DNA from: Lotus japonicus | Taxonomy: Eukaryota > Streptophyta > Magnoliopsida > Fabales > Fabaceae | Direction of reading: 5' to 3' | Length of the DNA: 64,000 nt | Assembly (NCBI RefSeq): GCF_012489685.1 | Contig: NC_080041.1 | Span: forward strand, 104,315,760 to 104,379,759 | Part shown: positions 11,691 through 23,966 of the stretch, in pieces | How the letters are laid out: the number at the start of each line of letters is the position of its first letter | Numbering within the stretch: position 1 is the stretch's first letter | Notes under the pieces: model-generated | The model's database searches: none | What the model was told of the DNA's origin: nothing | The model's input: the letters and a program-made list of their open reading frames with translations, nothing else | Made by a program: the position numbers and the translations under genes

Positions 11691-12183
11691 TAAGAAATCA
11701 TTTTACTTTCACACCCTGCCTTCTCCCTTATGCCAGCCTTCCCCCCTTACAAAGCAGCTCCTCCGGCTGTCGCTCTCACCATCGCAGGTATGCCTGTTTT
11801 TCTCTGTTCATTTTTTCATCTCCGTTTTCCTCTCTTATGCATTTTTTTCCTTCTGCACTTTCCTCTTTCTGTGTCTGTTTTGTTTCTTCTGCTTTTTCTC
11901 TTCAATCACTCATAGAAATTGACTTGAGGTAAACTTGATCAACTTCTCTCTTTCCATGTCGTTCATGAATTTGTATACATTGATTTCAAATAAAAACAAT
12001 AACATGAGCTCTTGATTCGATACTTTTCCCTTTTTTTGTTTTCTAATTGATAGCATTAAACCTTTATGAAATCAAAAGGGTATAAACCTGTTGAATGTCT
12101 GATTGTGAGCCTGAACTCCATGTGGGGTGACTATAGTATTTATCATATCCTATTATTATCAGCTCTACCTCAAATACAAGATA
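11691..12183. other. Intergenic with a CT-rich stretch
   Basis: Around 11700-11910 the sequence is pyrimidine-rich and includes a short open stretch ending at a GT-like site. It resembles a leader or exon scrap, but I cannot assign it. Confidence 0.35.
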
Positions 12184-12225
12184 CTAGTGTTCTTTTTACC
12201 CGTGCGTTGCACGGGAAATATGTTT

Positions 12226-12475
12226 ATTGTATTTGATACATCGATCATATTTTAAATTATACAAAAATTTAAGATACTAAAAATGTAAGAAAAATCTTAA
12301 TGAAGCAGATGATAAACACATATTAATCATGGAAAAAAAAGAATGTGTCTATTGTATTTGATACATCGATCATATTTTAAATTATAAAAAATTTAACATA
12401 CTAAGAATGTAAGAACAATTATAATAAAGCAGATGATAAACACAAATTAATCATGGGAAAAAAAAGAATGTGATA
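12226..12475. repeat. Tandem duplication, period about 125 bp
   Basis: The block beginning attgtatttgatacatcgat occurs at 12226 and again at 12351. Both copies continue through a gcagatgataaacaca segment. It lies inside the Helitron candidate. Confidence 0.8.
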
Positions 12476-12617
12476 GTAGCACAAATTAGGGTTGTGAAAG
12501 ATAAATCATAAAATATGACATCATTTTGTTTATTTGAAGTCATAAAATAGCAATATATCATATTTTGTACAAAATTTACGAACCTTAAACCGACAAAAAT
12601 AATTTTGCATAGATTTC

Positions 12618-13150
12618 AAATTAGCTAACATAGATTTGTTTTGGCAATAACTTTTAGGTGCAGAAATTTCTCCTCTCCTTTTATAACTGAATGCATTCAG
12701 TTGGTATCCCATTTGATTTTATTTGAAATTTAACATAATATCAATTAATTAGTTTAGAATATAATGATTGTTTAAAAAAATATAATGATACATTTTATAT
12801 AAAATAAAATCTCACGTTACATATACATAAAGAAATCTCTAAAGTTGAAATGAAGATTTTAATATTTTATGAAAAATTTTCTCATATTTAAAATTTTTAA
12901 ATTAGCCAACATAGATTTGTTTTGGTAATAATTTTTTGGTGCAGAAATTTCTCCTCTCCATTTATAACTGAATGCATTCGGTTGGTATCTCATTTGATTT
13001 TATTTGTAATTTAACACAGTATCAATCAATTAGTTTAGAGTATAATGATTGTTTAAAAAAAATATAATGATACTTTTTTATATAAAACAATATGTCACGT
13101 TACATATGCATAAAAAAAATCTCTAAAGTTAAAAAGAAGATTTTAAAATT
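12618..13150. repeat. Tandem duplication, period about 280 bp
   Basis: The block starting aaattagctaacatagattt at 12618 recurs at 12898 with few differences. Both copies include gcagaaatttctcctctcc and the gaatgcattcRgttggtat segment. Confidence 0.8.
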
Positions 13151-14543
13151 TTCAGTGTAACACATGTCAAAATAGGAGAAGGATTTACTTATACATAGGT
13201 GGCAACACCTTGAAACATCATTACAACAAACATTGATCTTTGCATGCTCTTTTTTGCCACTATTTATCAAGAAGTGTGGTCCTTTAGAGCTGTATAGTAG
13301 CCACCAACTGTATTTAGGATAACACATTTTATACTATTCTTGGTGTAGAACTCATGCTCCATTTCTTGCAAATCCATCACATATCATCAATCATCGTCAT
13401 GCTTCTTTGGTAGTTGGGAGCATCAATGTCTTTCTTTTACTCTACAACATTGGGAATGATCTTAAATTGTGCAAGATGATGCATCTGTTATAGAAAAAAA
13501 TACAAAACCAAATTGCAAACCAAGCAAGAGCTTACATTGCACATGTGAGATGGACAAAACAGATTGAGAGGAACAATGAAATAATGTTTAGGTAGTGGAA
13601 AACAATTAAATTACCAAAAAAAAAGGTGAACAACAGACATGCAAGTCCATAAAACTCGGATAAGAGTTAATAATCTTTTTATACTAAGCAATCAGAATGT
13701 GTGAAGGCTATAATAAATTTCTTCCCTTACCTAAAATTGGGATGAGAAGTGATGTCCATAGAGCTCAGTAAAGTCCTTATCCTCATTATATGAACCAATA
13801 ACTGTTCATTCTGCCACCAATCTTATATCCTAACCCCATTCCACATCACATCAAGAATTGCAGTAAAAAAATGGAGACGAAAAGTATAATGAACCACATG
13901 CTGGAAAAGTTACTTATTTGATCAGATTAATAATTCTAAGATCCAAAATCAACACAAATCAGTAGTTATAAGTTTATCAGCAAGAAATGAGATAGCAAGA
14001 GCAAAGGTCATAAATTGGTGAATGAAAATAAGGAAATTTTATATGATTCATTCTCCTTATCCACATTCATTTTCCATTCAACTCATTAACTGGGTTAAGG
14101 CTTGCTTCCCACTAAGCAAAAGTTCAAGTATCAGTTATGAAGCCAAACTAAATGTAACTTATGAGTTATAAAGATGCAGTTATGAGTACAAATAATACCC
14201 ATAGATGTGACAGGTATAAAGATGCAGTTCTCGGACCATAACCCCAAACATTCTTGAGCCAAATAGGAAACTGCCAGAAAATCAAATAGAATCAGACCTT
14301 TAGTTAAGCAAATTTAGAATTTTAACTCATGTACTAATTGAAAAAAAGCTTCCACTATTGAGATAGTAAAACAAAATAAAAGAGACTATAGCTATGTCTA
14401 ATAGCGATTTACAATTGACAACAAAAAAAGCTATTAATTAATAAGAAAAATAGCAAAATCTGGAATTGAAAGCAATCATATGAATAAGTATCTTACCTAA
14501 ATCTCAGTTTCAAGATTTGTTATGGAAATCTTAATCAAATCTA

Positions 14544-15950
14544 AAATTTAAAAAGGTACTAAATAAATATAGATAAAAACTATCAAAATCTAGCAAATCA
14601 CAACAAAAACTCATAAAATCTTGAATTAATTAAAAACCAAAAAATTCAATAAAAATACCATAAAAATTAATTAATACTCTAAAAATAAATAAAAAATAAA
14701 TTAAGATAAAATCAAGAAATAAACAACCTAAATTCTAATCAAATCTAAAATTTATAAATGTATTTTTTTATGCAAATTAACTTGAAAATTACACGTGGAA
14801 TTTTTTTTTCTGAGAATTAACGTGAAAATGACACGTCACTAAGAATTAACGTGAGAATGACACGTCACTAAATCTACCTGATAGAAGTTCTTCTTTTCTA
14901 ATATATATTGATTGATTGATATTGATATTGATTGATTGATATAAAATTTAAAAATGTACTAAATAAATATAGATAAAAACTATCAAAATCTAGCAAATCA
15001 CAATAAAAACTCATAAAATTCGGAATTAATTAAAAATCCAAAAATTCAATAAAAATACCATAAAAAATAATTAATACTCCAAAAATAAATAATAATATAA
15101 ATTAAGATAAAATACAGAAATAAACAACATAAATCATAATCAAATCTAAAATTTAAAAATGTACTAAATAAAAATAGATAAAAACTATCAAAATCTAGCA
15201 AATCACAATAAAAACTCATAAAATCCGGAATTAATTAAAAATCCGAAAATTCAATAAAAATACCATAAAAATTAATTAATACTCTAAAAATAAATCAAAA
15301 ATAAATTAAGATAAAATCAAGAAATAAAAAACCTAAATCCTAATCAAATCTAAAATTTAAAAATGTATTTTTTTTATTAAGGAAAAATAAGGTAAGGAAA
15401 AATCAGGGCACATGTGGCAAGTGGGGCCAAGGAGAAAGAGCTTACATGTAAAATATTATGTGAGAATTAATCTGGGAGCGACACGTCACTAACTTGGCCT
15501 GTGAGAGCGACACGTCAAATAATAATATAAATTAAGATAAAATACAGAAATAAACAACATAAATCATAATCAAATCTAAAATTTAAAAATGTACTAAATA
15601 AAAATAGATAAAAACTATCAAAATCTAGCAAATCACAATAAAAACTCATAAAATCCGAAATTAATTAAAAATCCGAAAATTCAATAAAAATACCATAAAA
15701 ATTAATTAATACTCTAAAAATAAATCAAAAATAAATTAAGATAAATTCAAGAAATAAAAAACCTAAATCCTAATCAAATCTAAAATTTAAAAATGTATTT
15801 TTTTATTAAGGAGAAATAAGGTAAGGAAAAATCAGGGCACATGTGGCGAGTGGGGCCAAGGAGAAAGAGCTTACATGTAAAATATTATGTGAGAATTAAT
15901 CTGGGAGCGACACGTCACTAACTTGGCCTGTGAGAGCGACACGTCATGCT
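14544..15950. repeat. Nested tandem repeats (about 210-bp and about 432-bp periods)
   Basis: An A-rich unit with taaaaactatcaaaatctagc and accataaaaattaattaatac occurs at about 14544, 14940, 15150 and 15580. A larger unit of about 432 bp, which adds the segment agggcacatgtggc...gacacgtca, runs at about 15087-15518 and again at 15519-15950. The two large units are nearly identical, which points to a recent duplication. Confidence 0.8.
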
Positions 15951-16219
15951 AGAAGTTGTTCTTTTCTAATATATATTGATATTGATTGATGATATGAGTC
16001 GATTATATCTCATCAGGGTGTTCGCATATTGGATTGATTCGATTTTGAACGAAAAAACCATATGATCTAATCTCATCGGCTTAATGATTTTATTATTCAA
16101 TAGATTTATCTTAAAATTCAAATCTGAGTCAATCCGATCCAATATATAGCGGTTTAGATTGGATTGAAATTTCGGTTTTTGTTTAGCTTTTCCCCCTTTA
16201 AAATTATAATGTATAATTT

Positions 16220-16345
16220 TTTTTTTAATAGGTAAATGTTAGTTGTTAGAAATGTTATTAAATTAATCCTTCCTCCGGGTTCGAACCCGGGACCCTTCAC
16301 CCCACCCAACTCTTATGTCCCTAGCTCTTACCACTTGAAAATGTG
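16220..16345 (-). mobile_element. tRNA-derived SINE candidate
   Basis: On the - strand an A-box-like CAAGTGGTAAGAGCT is followed about 50 nt later by a B box GGGTTCGAACCC. That is the RNA polymerase III promoter layout of tRNA-derived SINEs. A poly-A/T tract borders it near 16220. No clean target duplication was found. Confidence 0.45.
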
Positions 16346-16461
16346 TGGCATCAATTTGACATTCATAAATTAGAATATAGTCCATTTTTTTTAAAACTTA
16401 TGATTATATTTGTTTACTTTGATGCATATTTATTCAAATAACTACTTGATTATTTTTATTT

Positions 16462-16725
16462 TGTTAGAACAAGAACACGAAGACAGATCTAGAGTAGAGA
16501 GAAACACATGAAAGCTTTGTTCACGCACTTCGGCCAAATTGCATACGTCTGCAACTATAGAGCAACTATAGTTCTGTTTATTGATTCATTATGAATACAG
16601 TAATTAGAGTTTCAGTGTTACAAACATATATAGGGATACTAATGATCCAGATTACAATAATACCTCTGAACCATATCGTTAGGGGCAAGCCCCCTGCACC
16701 CCCACACCCTAATTGACCCCTAACA
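16462..16725 (-). mobile_element. Solo LTR candidate (copia-like)
   Basis: The segment is bounded by TGTTA...TAACA. On the - strand it shows TGTTAGGGG at the start, a CTATATATG TATA-like box, an AATAAA signal and a TTCTAACA end, all in LTR order. The flanking 5-mers (TATTT and ATAGT) do not match and no internal domain adjoins it, so it is a solo or recombined LTR. Confidence 0.5.
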
Positions 16726-17049
16726 ATAGTTTGGGCCAAAACACGGGCCGCTGCGCGGCTCCCCGACCCATTGCCCCAATGACACTGCCTATGAGCCATA
16801 CTCAACATATTCAAATATGTTTTTATAAATACGCACTTTCATGTAATAAATATATAATCATGTAAGCATGTAAATTATGTATATTTTCAAATGTTTGGTT
16901 TGGTTTTGGAAGTCAAATCAGATCTAATCCAATGTAAAAATTTGATTTTTTTTGTTTCGCTTTGCTCGGTTTTCAATTTGATTGGATTTCAATTTTTTTA
17001 ATCGGTTTTTCGATTTTGTTTTGATTGAATCAGTTGTGAACACTCCTAC

Positions 17050-17395
17050 TATCTCATGAACACTCTTGTTGCTATCCAATTTTCCTTTCCTTTCATCCCC
17101 GAACCACTCAATGAGTCTGAAACTTCTTTCACATTTTCTGCTATTACTTTTTGAATGAATTCCTTTTAAGGTACAAAAAAATCAATTTACTTCGTATAGA
17201 CATGTGTTTAATCCATGATTATCAAAACCGGATCTGACCGGCTAGTTCGAGCGTAAAAACTGAGATTCAGACCTAGGCCAGTCCGGAACAACCACAAAAC
17301 CGCCTGAGGGAAGAACCGTGTGTGAATCGGGCGAACCGGCGTAAAACGGCCGGTTGGCGGTTTTGAGCGATTTAATTTTTTTTCCATATTTTTTT
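17050..17395. repeat. GAACCGG-type repeat, unclassified
   Basis: From about 17218 to 17370 there are clustered CCGG-containing motifs, with imperfect inverted ends tcaaaaccgg and ccggttggcggttttga. It resembles a small foldback repeat. No gene is seen. Confidence 0.3.
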
Positions 17396-17402
17396 ATTAA
17401 AA

Positions 17403-17415
17403 TGGGCTTGGCCCA
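17403..17415 (+). promoter_or_regulatory. Paired site II boxes upstream of RID3
   Basis: TGGGCTTGGCCCA is a palindromic pair of site II elements (TGGGCY). Such elements are common in promoters of ribosome-biogenesis genes, which suits RID3. It lies about 640 bp upstream of the chosen ATG, and several ATGs occur in between. The link therefore needs a 5'-UTR intron; the TTTTTTTTGTTAG before 18022 could be its acceptor. Confidence 0.35.
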
Positions 17416-18045
17416 TGCCAAATCAGAGGATTAAAAAAAACCTTAGACCCACTAAAATCTTTGAGAAAATCAAAAAGACGCTGGAAACAGAATGCAACTA
17501 CGCAAGGCTCCCTCAACCAACTCGTCTTCCACCTCGATCGCGCCGGCCGCCGCGCTCCGCCGGCCACCGTGCTCACCCCCTCCTCAACCAACCAACGCTC
17601 CAGAAGCTGCACCCAAAAATCCTGTTCTGTCTGTTTTTGTTCAAAACTTGAATTGTTCTGTATGTTTCTGTAGCCTTTCCTTATTCCTGTTCTGTATGCT
17701 ATGAATTTTAACTAATATTTTTCAATTTTTTAGCACTTATATGCATATAGTATAAATTATACTGCTATACAACTTTCAGGGTGGCCGCTACGCCCCGCTA
17801 TATGGTTTGTCTTGTCTAACTTGAATTCATAATGTGTTGTAGAATTTGTTACTGGTGTTGAATCCATTACATGAGAAGGGTAGATATTAGATACATAACA
17901 GCCTAGAGGAAGTTAGTTAGTTTGTTATACATTAAGTAAGCACATAATTAGTTGAATTATACTAAACAAGAGGTTGTAGAGTGGACTTGTGTTTCTAATA
18001 TGTTGGAACTTTTTTTTGTTAGAGATAATTATTTGGAGGTGAAGG

Positions 18046-21000
18046 ATGGAGGTTGTTTTGGCATCTTCCTCTGTTGATGGTGGGATAGGCTGTTGGGACC
18101 TTCAGACAGGTGCTGAACAGCTCCGTTACAAGTCGTGTTCCTCCCCTTCTCATGGTCTTGTCTCTGTTGGTGGTCGCTTCCTTGCATCTTCTCAGATTAG
18201 AGACCCATCGGCTTCCTCCGGTTCTGTTTCGAAATTATATTTCTGGTCCTGGTCCAAGGTCTTTATTTTGAAATTATTATTATTATACATGATGAGGAAT
18301 GACAATGGATAACATTGACACTTGCATGTTGATTTTGTAGCCTCAAGTTGAAGTTAGGAGCTTTCCTGCTGAACCCATTATGCCCCTTGCTGCGAATCAC
18401 CCGGGCACCTATCTAGCTGGTGGGGCTTCGTCAGGTGATATATACTTTTGGCAGGTGAATTTTCTTATTTATTAGATCATTATGCATCAAGGCATGGTTT
18501 GTGATTGATGGTTTTACTTTTCTTGGAAATTTTTTATGAAAAATTAGTGCTTGAAATTTAATTGCTCATGGAGACGAAAAAAACACATTTTAAAGCTTTT
18601 AAGGCATTAGGTTATGGTGAATTTTGAATTGAAAATGTGAACTTAGTTTCTCTATTTCTGTATACTTTGAAGTACTGAGTTGCATGCATTGCTTGTTAGG
18701 TCGAAACTGGCAGATTGCTTAAAAAGTGGCATGCTCACTATAGGGCTGTGACATGCCTGGTATTTTCTGAAGATGACTCCCTGCTGATATCTGGTTCTGA
18801 AGATGGATCTGTCAGAGTTTGGTCTCTCATCAAGTACATGAAACTCATCTCTCTCTCAAAAAAAATTATCCTATCAGTGTTTACTCACTTTTATGATAAT
18901 ATATTCGAGTGCTGACCATTAAAACATTTGTTATGCTGCATGTCATGGTTCAGGATATTTGATGATTTGGGAAGCTTTGAAGCCAAAAATCTTTATCTAC
19001 ACAGTTTTACAGAGCACACTCTGTGTGTGACTGATGTTGTGATTGGTTATGGTGGGTGCAATGCAATTATAGTGTCAGCTTCAGAGGACCGGACCTGTAA
19101 GGTTTGTTTCACACTTTCACTGTTTTTCGTGGCAGTGTTGTACTAGAAAAGTAGATATGTAATGAAGTATGTTTACTGAATCATATATACTATTACCTTT
19201 TTTTTTTATCTTGAGTCTCTACTATTTGTAATTTCTAGAAATCTATGGTTGCTTATAACCTTCATATATCAAAGCATTAAATGTTTTCAGTCAAGGGGGA
19301 AAGCCACCTGTGCTTGTTTTTGGGTGATGAGGGTTAAGACTTAAGGGTGCATAATTATTCTATTAAAATGTGAGAGGCATAATTCTGAGGAAATTTTTGC
19401 CATGTAATATAATAAGCACAGCTAATTTAAAGAATAAATTCCTGATGAATGAAATGTGTGCTGCTGCTATTTGACTATTATTAGAATGGATTTTAATCTA
19501 CTCAGTTAGATCTCCATATTTAATTATAAATTATTACTTTTATATTCCCTCCTTTTGGTTTGATTCTTGCATACAGAAGCTGTGCTTCTCAGTTGTGATT
19601 TATTTATTCAGAATGAAATCATCTCTCCCATTGTACTGTAGTTGACCTCATGTTGTGGGATAAGGCTTGGTTGCTGTAGTCTCTATGTTTTTCATTTTTC
19701 TGATATGGGTTCAGAATTCTAATTTATTTCCTTTTTTTAGGTGTGGAGCTTAGCTACGGGAACTCTACTAAGAAACATAGTATTCCCTTCAATAATTGAT
19801 GCAATTGTCTTGGATCCTGCTGAACATATCTTTTATGCTGGCAGTAGAGATGGAAAAATATTTATTGCTGCACTTAACACTGAAAGAATCCCTACTAATA
19901 ATTATGGGATGCATATCATTGGTTCATTTTCTAACCACAGGTTATCTTCTCCTCTTATTGTCCAGTTCTTAAACTGGTAGACCTTTTCATGTCCTTTCTT
20001 CATGATCTTGGTTTTTCAGATTTACATCTGTTATATTTGCTTTACTCTCTTTGGATTGCTTTCCCTTTTGTATATTTTTAAAAATTGGTAAATGTCGTTA
20101 ATTCATGTTGTCTGCCTTGTGAAAATGATGTGAGCATATATGCTTTCACTTGTGCATAGAACTTAGAAGGTAACATATATGGTAGTTTCAACAGTATTGT
20201 TGAGAGCAAAATGGTGGGAACATTCAGTTTTGATGTTTAGAATTTGTGGATAACTTCAATGAGTATAGGCTTTCCTCATAATTTAGTTCTTAGCTATGGT
20301 GAATCAAAGCAAATATTGTATCCTTACAAAGGTCCAAACGGACAATGGATCTGAGAGTTTATATTGAAGTTATGATTTTATCGTGAGGTGATTTTAATTT
20401 ATCAATCTTCAACTATGTTGCAACTTGAAATATCCCTCCCCCCAATGCGTATCAGTGTCCCAGTTTGCTAATGCTAAAATAATGTATTAGAATATTATGT
20501 TTATTAAAATTTGTGCTTTAAAAGTGCTTTATCTGTCCATAAGCAGATACAGCGTTCTTTGTAATCTTAAGTTTGTTTGTAACACCTCACATGCCTTTTT
20601 GGTTGCTGCTCTGTTTGTCTGTTACAAAATTAAGTTGGTTCAAGCTGTGAAATATTGTTTGACTAATTAAATTTCCTCGTTTTAACAGCAAGGCAGTTAC
20701 TTGCTTAGCATATGGCGCCGCTGGGAATTTGTTAATATCTGGGTCAGAGGATGGAATGGTTCGTGTTTGGAATGCAAGAACTTGTAACATCATCCGCATG
20801 TTTAAACATGCTAAAGGTATTGTATAAACTTTGTGAAACATGGTCTGCTTGTAGTTTGGTATAGTTTTGCAGAATTGGCTTTCTGATTGCATATTTATGT
20901 TTAGTGAAGTTTGTATGATATGCTATTTATTATAAATGTTTTTTAGGGAATGGACAATGCTCAAGTTATTTTTTCTTCCAACTTACAACCTGCTAATGAC

Positions 21001-22215
21001 AACTTAATGTATGTTTTTCTTTCCCAAAACCCTAATGACGACTTGTAGTTTTCTTAAGTGGTATGTTAAAGCAAGAAATATAACATATGGTAACTATGCA
21101 TTCTGTATGCATACTTTGATTAAAACAAACATTGGCGGTATTTATACTACAGATACAACTCCAATTTATATCTGTGCTGTTATCACTTCATCTTTGATTT
21201 TCAACTTTTGATTGGTGCTGCACTACGTTATTTATGTGATGAGGATACAAAATATATTATCCGAATATACTCTGGATGATTGTGAGTGTGGCAACTTATG
21301 AAAATAAGCTCAAAACAGGTCATAAGCTTTTATTCATAAGCTGAACAACTTAGTCATAAGCTTTTTATTCATAGGTTAATCTGAACAACTTATGAAAATA
21401 AGCTCAAAACAGGTCATAAGGTTTTTACATAAGCTCTCTCAAACACTTGTATAAGCGCTTCTGCTATGAGATAAAGCTAAAATAAGCTCTTCCAAAAGGT
21501 ACCTTTATATATAAATGCATGCAATTGTCTTTTATATGCTTAACCTCCATGCATATAGATGGTATAGTTCTAGTTTGCTCTCACATGTCATTTTTAATTG
21601 ACTAAATCACCGTCATGAGGTATCCCATGTTTGTTTAAAATATTGAGTCTGCTTAAGCATGGATTTTATTTATATTTGATGTTAATGTTCCTGGGTGCTG
21701 CAGGACCAGTAAATAATATTCTTGTTGTTAAACAAGAAATTGACCCAAGTAATCATATGTCTTCTACTGTAGAAGCATCCTCAAGAAAGAAAGGGGCTTA
21801 TTTATCCCCTCCATTAGAAAAATATACAAATTCTGCAGATGAAGACTCATATATAAAGGTCAGCCTCAGGGGTGGCGCGACAGATGTTAAATATCTCAGT
21901 TCTGGAATGATATCTAAGTATGCTAAGGAACTTCAGGTTTGAGTTTCTTGATGATTATATGACTTAATATCTGTGGTTTTAAAGATAGCCATGACCTATT
22001 CCTGATTGTGACTGAACCTCTGTTAACCTGTATTTCAGCATCAAGGTTCAGCTGCTGCTTCTGAAATGGAGGTGGAGAAGCTAAAACATGATTGCCAAAG
22101 GTCAATGCAAATGGCAAATCAATTTAAGAAAATGTATGAAGATTTGATACAGTTTTATGTGAAGGAGCTGTTAGATGGAGGTCAAGCAAGAACCTTAGAT
22201 GAAAATGGTAAATAA
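18046..22215 (+). CDS. RID3: WD40-repeat protein, RID3/IPI3 orthologue
   Basis: Eight exons fit with GT-AG borders and matching phases: 18046-18258, 18341-18454, 18700-18833, 18954-19101, 19741-19940, 20689-20816, 21704-21936 and 22039-22215. They total 449 codons, or 448 aa. The start MEVVLASSSVDGGIGCWDL matches the family N-terminus. WD repeats are visible as SGSEDGSVRVWS, SASEDRTCKVWS, AGSRDGKIF and SGSEDGMVRVWN. The C-terminus (MEVEKLKHDCQRSMQMANQ...) is a predicted coiled coil. Known: Arabidopsis ROOT INITIATION DEFECTIVE 3 and yeast Ipi3/human WDR18 act in the nucleolus, in the Rix1-type complex that processes ITS2 of pre-60S rRNA; RID3 mutants have meristem defects. Orthology is inferred from sequence and length. 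The protein looks complete. Confidence 0.88.
21290..21500. repeat. MITE remnant in RID3 intron 6
   Basis: Repeated AAGCTTAT-type segments (cataagcttttattcataag, gaaaataagctcaaaacagg twice) and a gctcttccaaa end match the foldback element at 63223-63572 in style and sequence. It is degraded, lacks intact ends, and is confined to the intron. Confidence 0.55.
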
Positions 22216-23583
22216 GGTGTTCTTATTTTCCCTAGACAAGGCACTGTTCAATTTTGCGGGTAGAATTCATATATTTCTATCGTCACAAGATTCTCTTCTG
22301 CGAGTTTACTAGTTATTAGCCCCAAAGAGTTTTTGTTTTTTTAAATGCCGTACTTATAGAATCTTCATCCTTTTAACGGTTAAAAGGATTCATTATTCAT
22401 ATCCTCTTACAATATTGGAGGGTGTTGTCATAGATTTTCGACTTTCGTTTTGCGAATTTTCATGAATCCATCCGTATGGTCCTTGCTTTTACCATGTTTA
22501 TAAGGTTTTCCTTTTGGTATAAACCACTCGGTATTGGTCATCCTTCGAATAGTCACAGTTAAGGTTTTATATCCCTCCTCCGAGTCTATTGTGCAAAAAT
22601 TGAATATGAGAAGTCTTCTTGCACATTCAATTTGTGTTACTAACTGAGCTACCTCTTGGAGGACATGAGGTTTTCAAACTCTTGAGATTTAATTTCATGG
22701 AGTGCCGTATTTTTTAAAACATTTCTGATATTTGTAATTATCAAGCTTTACTAATATGGATGGTATGCATCTTACTTTGTAGCAATAATAATTTTAATTA
22801 TGCAAAATTATTTTTTCAACGTAATTATGCCAAGTCAAATGTTATCGTAGAGATGTTTTATCTAAACAAACATTTTTTTTTTCAACGGTGATCGATCAAT
22901 GTCATTGCACTTGCATTCCTTTTTGAAAAATGTCAGGGTCATTCTTGGTGTCTTGCTTTTGGTTTTAGTTTAGGTCATCGGGTTTGCTTCCTTAAGGTTT
23001 TTTTTTTCATGATGGTTTTTATTGTTTTCTCTCTACGGGGGTGGTTAGGAGATTGTGAATTCTTGTGGATAGTTGAGGTTTTTGTTTTTGTTATCTTCAT
23101 TGTTCTATTCCTGAGCTAGTCTTTCTCCTCTTTATTAATATATTTGAACTTCCAAAAAAAAATGTAAATTACTAGTGTGAAGTTTGGTTCACGTGCGATT
23201 TAGTTTTTTATTTTTTAAAAGTGCATTTATCTTCTTAAACTTACAAAAATGTGTGAAATAATCTATCTTGCATTCTTGCTATTAAAATTTCTATTAACGT
23301 ATAAGTGAATTTATCACATGGCATGCACAATACATCTTTTTTTCTTTCTAAAATTACTCTCTAAATTACCAATCCTCTCTCAAAAGATGAACATGAACGA
23401 GCTCTATTGCTGTTTTTCTGCTTCTAAAAAGGGGATCATTAGTGCTTCTTTTATTGATCTGACCTCAAACCATCCTCAATTAATTTCTTAGTGCAATAGG
23501 TCTGTTCTTGTTCATCGCCTGACCCAATTGAATTTCATTTGGAAGTGGGACAATATTGCTCAATGATATAATAATTATAGAAG
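22216..23583. other. Intergenic downstream of RID3
   Basis: Presumed RID3 3' UTR followed by AT-rich DNA. No gene was recognised. Several T-rich tracts are present. Confidence 0.5.
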
Positions 23584-23591
23584 CAACATGT

Positions 23592-23713
23592 TTCTTTTTT
23601 TTTACATCGAAAAAGATAAATTGCACCTACAAGGAATCGATCTCTTGACTTCCTATCCAACTCATATGTCTTCCGGTTTCTACCACTTGAGCTATCATAT
23701 GAGTACATAAAAA
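23592..23713 (-). mobile_element. tRNA-derived SINE with target duplication
   Basis: On the - strand the sequence TAGCTCAAGTGGTAGAAACC is a tRNA A box, and GATCGATTCC about 45 nt later is a B box. A poly-A stretch closes the element. The 8-bp direct repeat CAACATGT flanks it (23584-23591 and 23714-23721). Its size and structure suit a short plant SINE. Confidence 0.65.
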
Positions 23714-23966
23714 CAACATGTGAAAGAATCAAGAAATTTAAAAGGATAATTGTATTTGATCGCTACATGTAGTTTAAAGAAAAACAAAGCTTTCAAAATA
23801 GAAAAAAACAATAAAAAAACAAACAAGTGCTGGAAAGATCTGCGTGCCAAATAGGAATTTGTTGATTCCTGAATCTAACATAGTTTTTTTTTTTAAATGT
23901 ATTCTAACATAGTTGGTTATTATATTATGCAATTAAATGTTTTAAATTTTGAAGTTGAAAGTATTG

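Larger units (their letters stand above)
12184..15979 (-). mobile_element. Helitron candidate, non-autonomous, internally duplicated
   Basis: Read on the - strand, the 3' end is CTAG at 12187-12184, followed by host T. It is preceded by the hairpin CCCGTGC-aac-GCACGGG (12199-12215), with a 14-nt spacer between hairpin and end. The 5' end is TCAATATATATTAGAAAAG starting at 15979, preceded by host A. A 5' TC, a 3' hairpin plus CTRR, and an A/T insertion site are the Helitron hallmarks. No Rep/helicase is present. A second copy of the same 5' end lies at 14911, so the true element may be 12184-14911 with a partial tandem copy attached. Boundaries are by eye. Confidence 0.5.
16014..17049. mobile_element. 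hAT-like element with nested insertions
   Basis: Left end CAGGGTGTTCGC and right end GTGAACACTCCTAC are imperfect inverted repeats, flanked by identical 8-bp direct repeats TATCTCAT at 16006-16013 and 17050-17057. The interior ends are rich in GGATTGATTCGATTTTG-type subterminal motifs. No transposase is present. A tRNA-like SINE segment and an LTR lie within it. Confidence 0.7.

Noticed and set aside
16578..16814. A 78-codon minus-strand frame
   Set aside because: It runs across the LTR boundary and has no recognisable domain.
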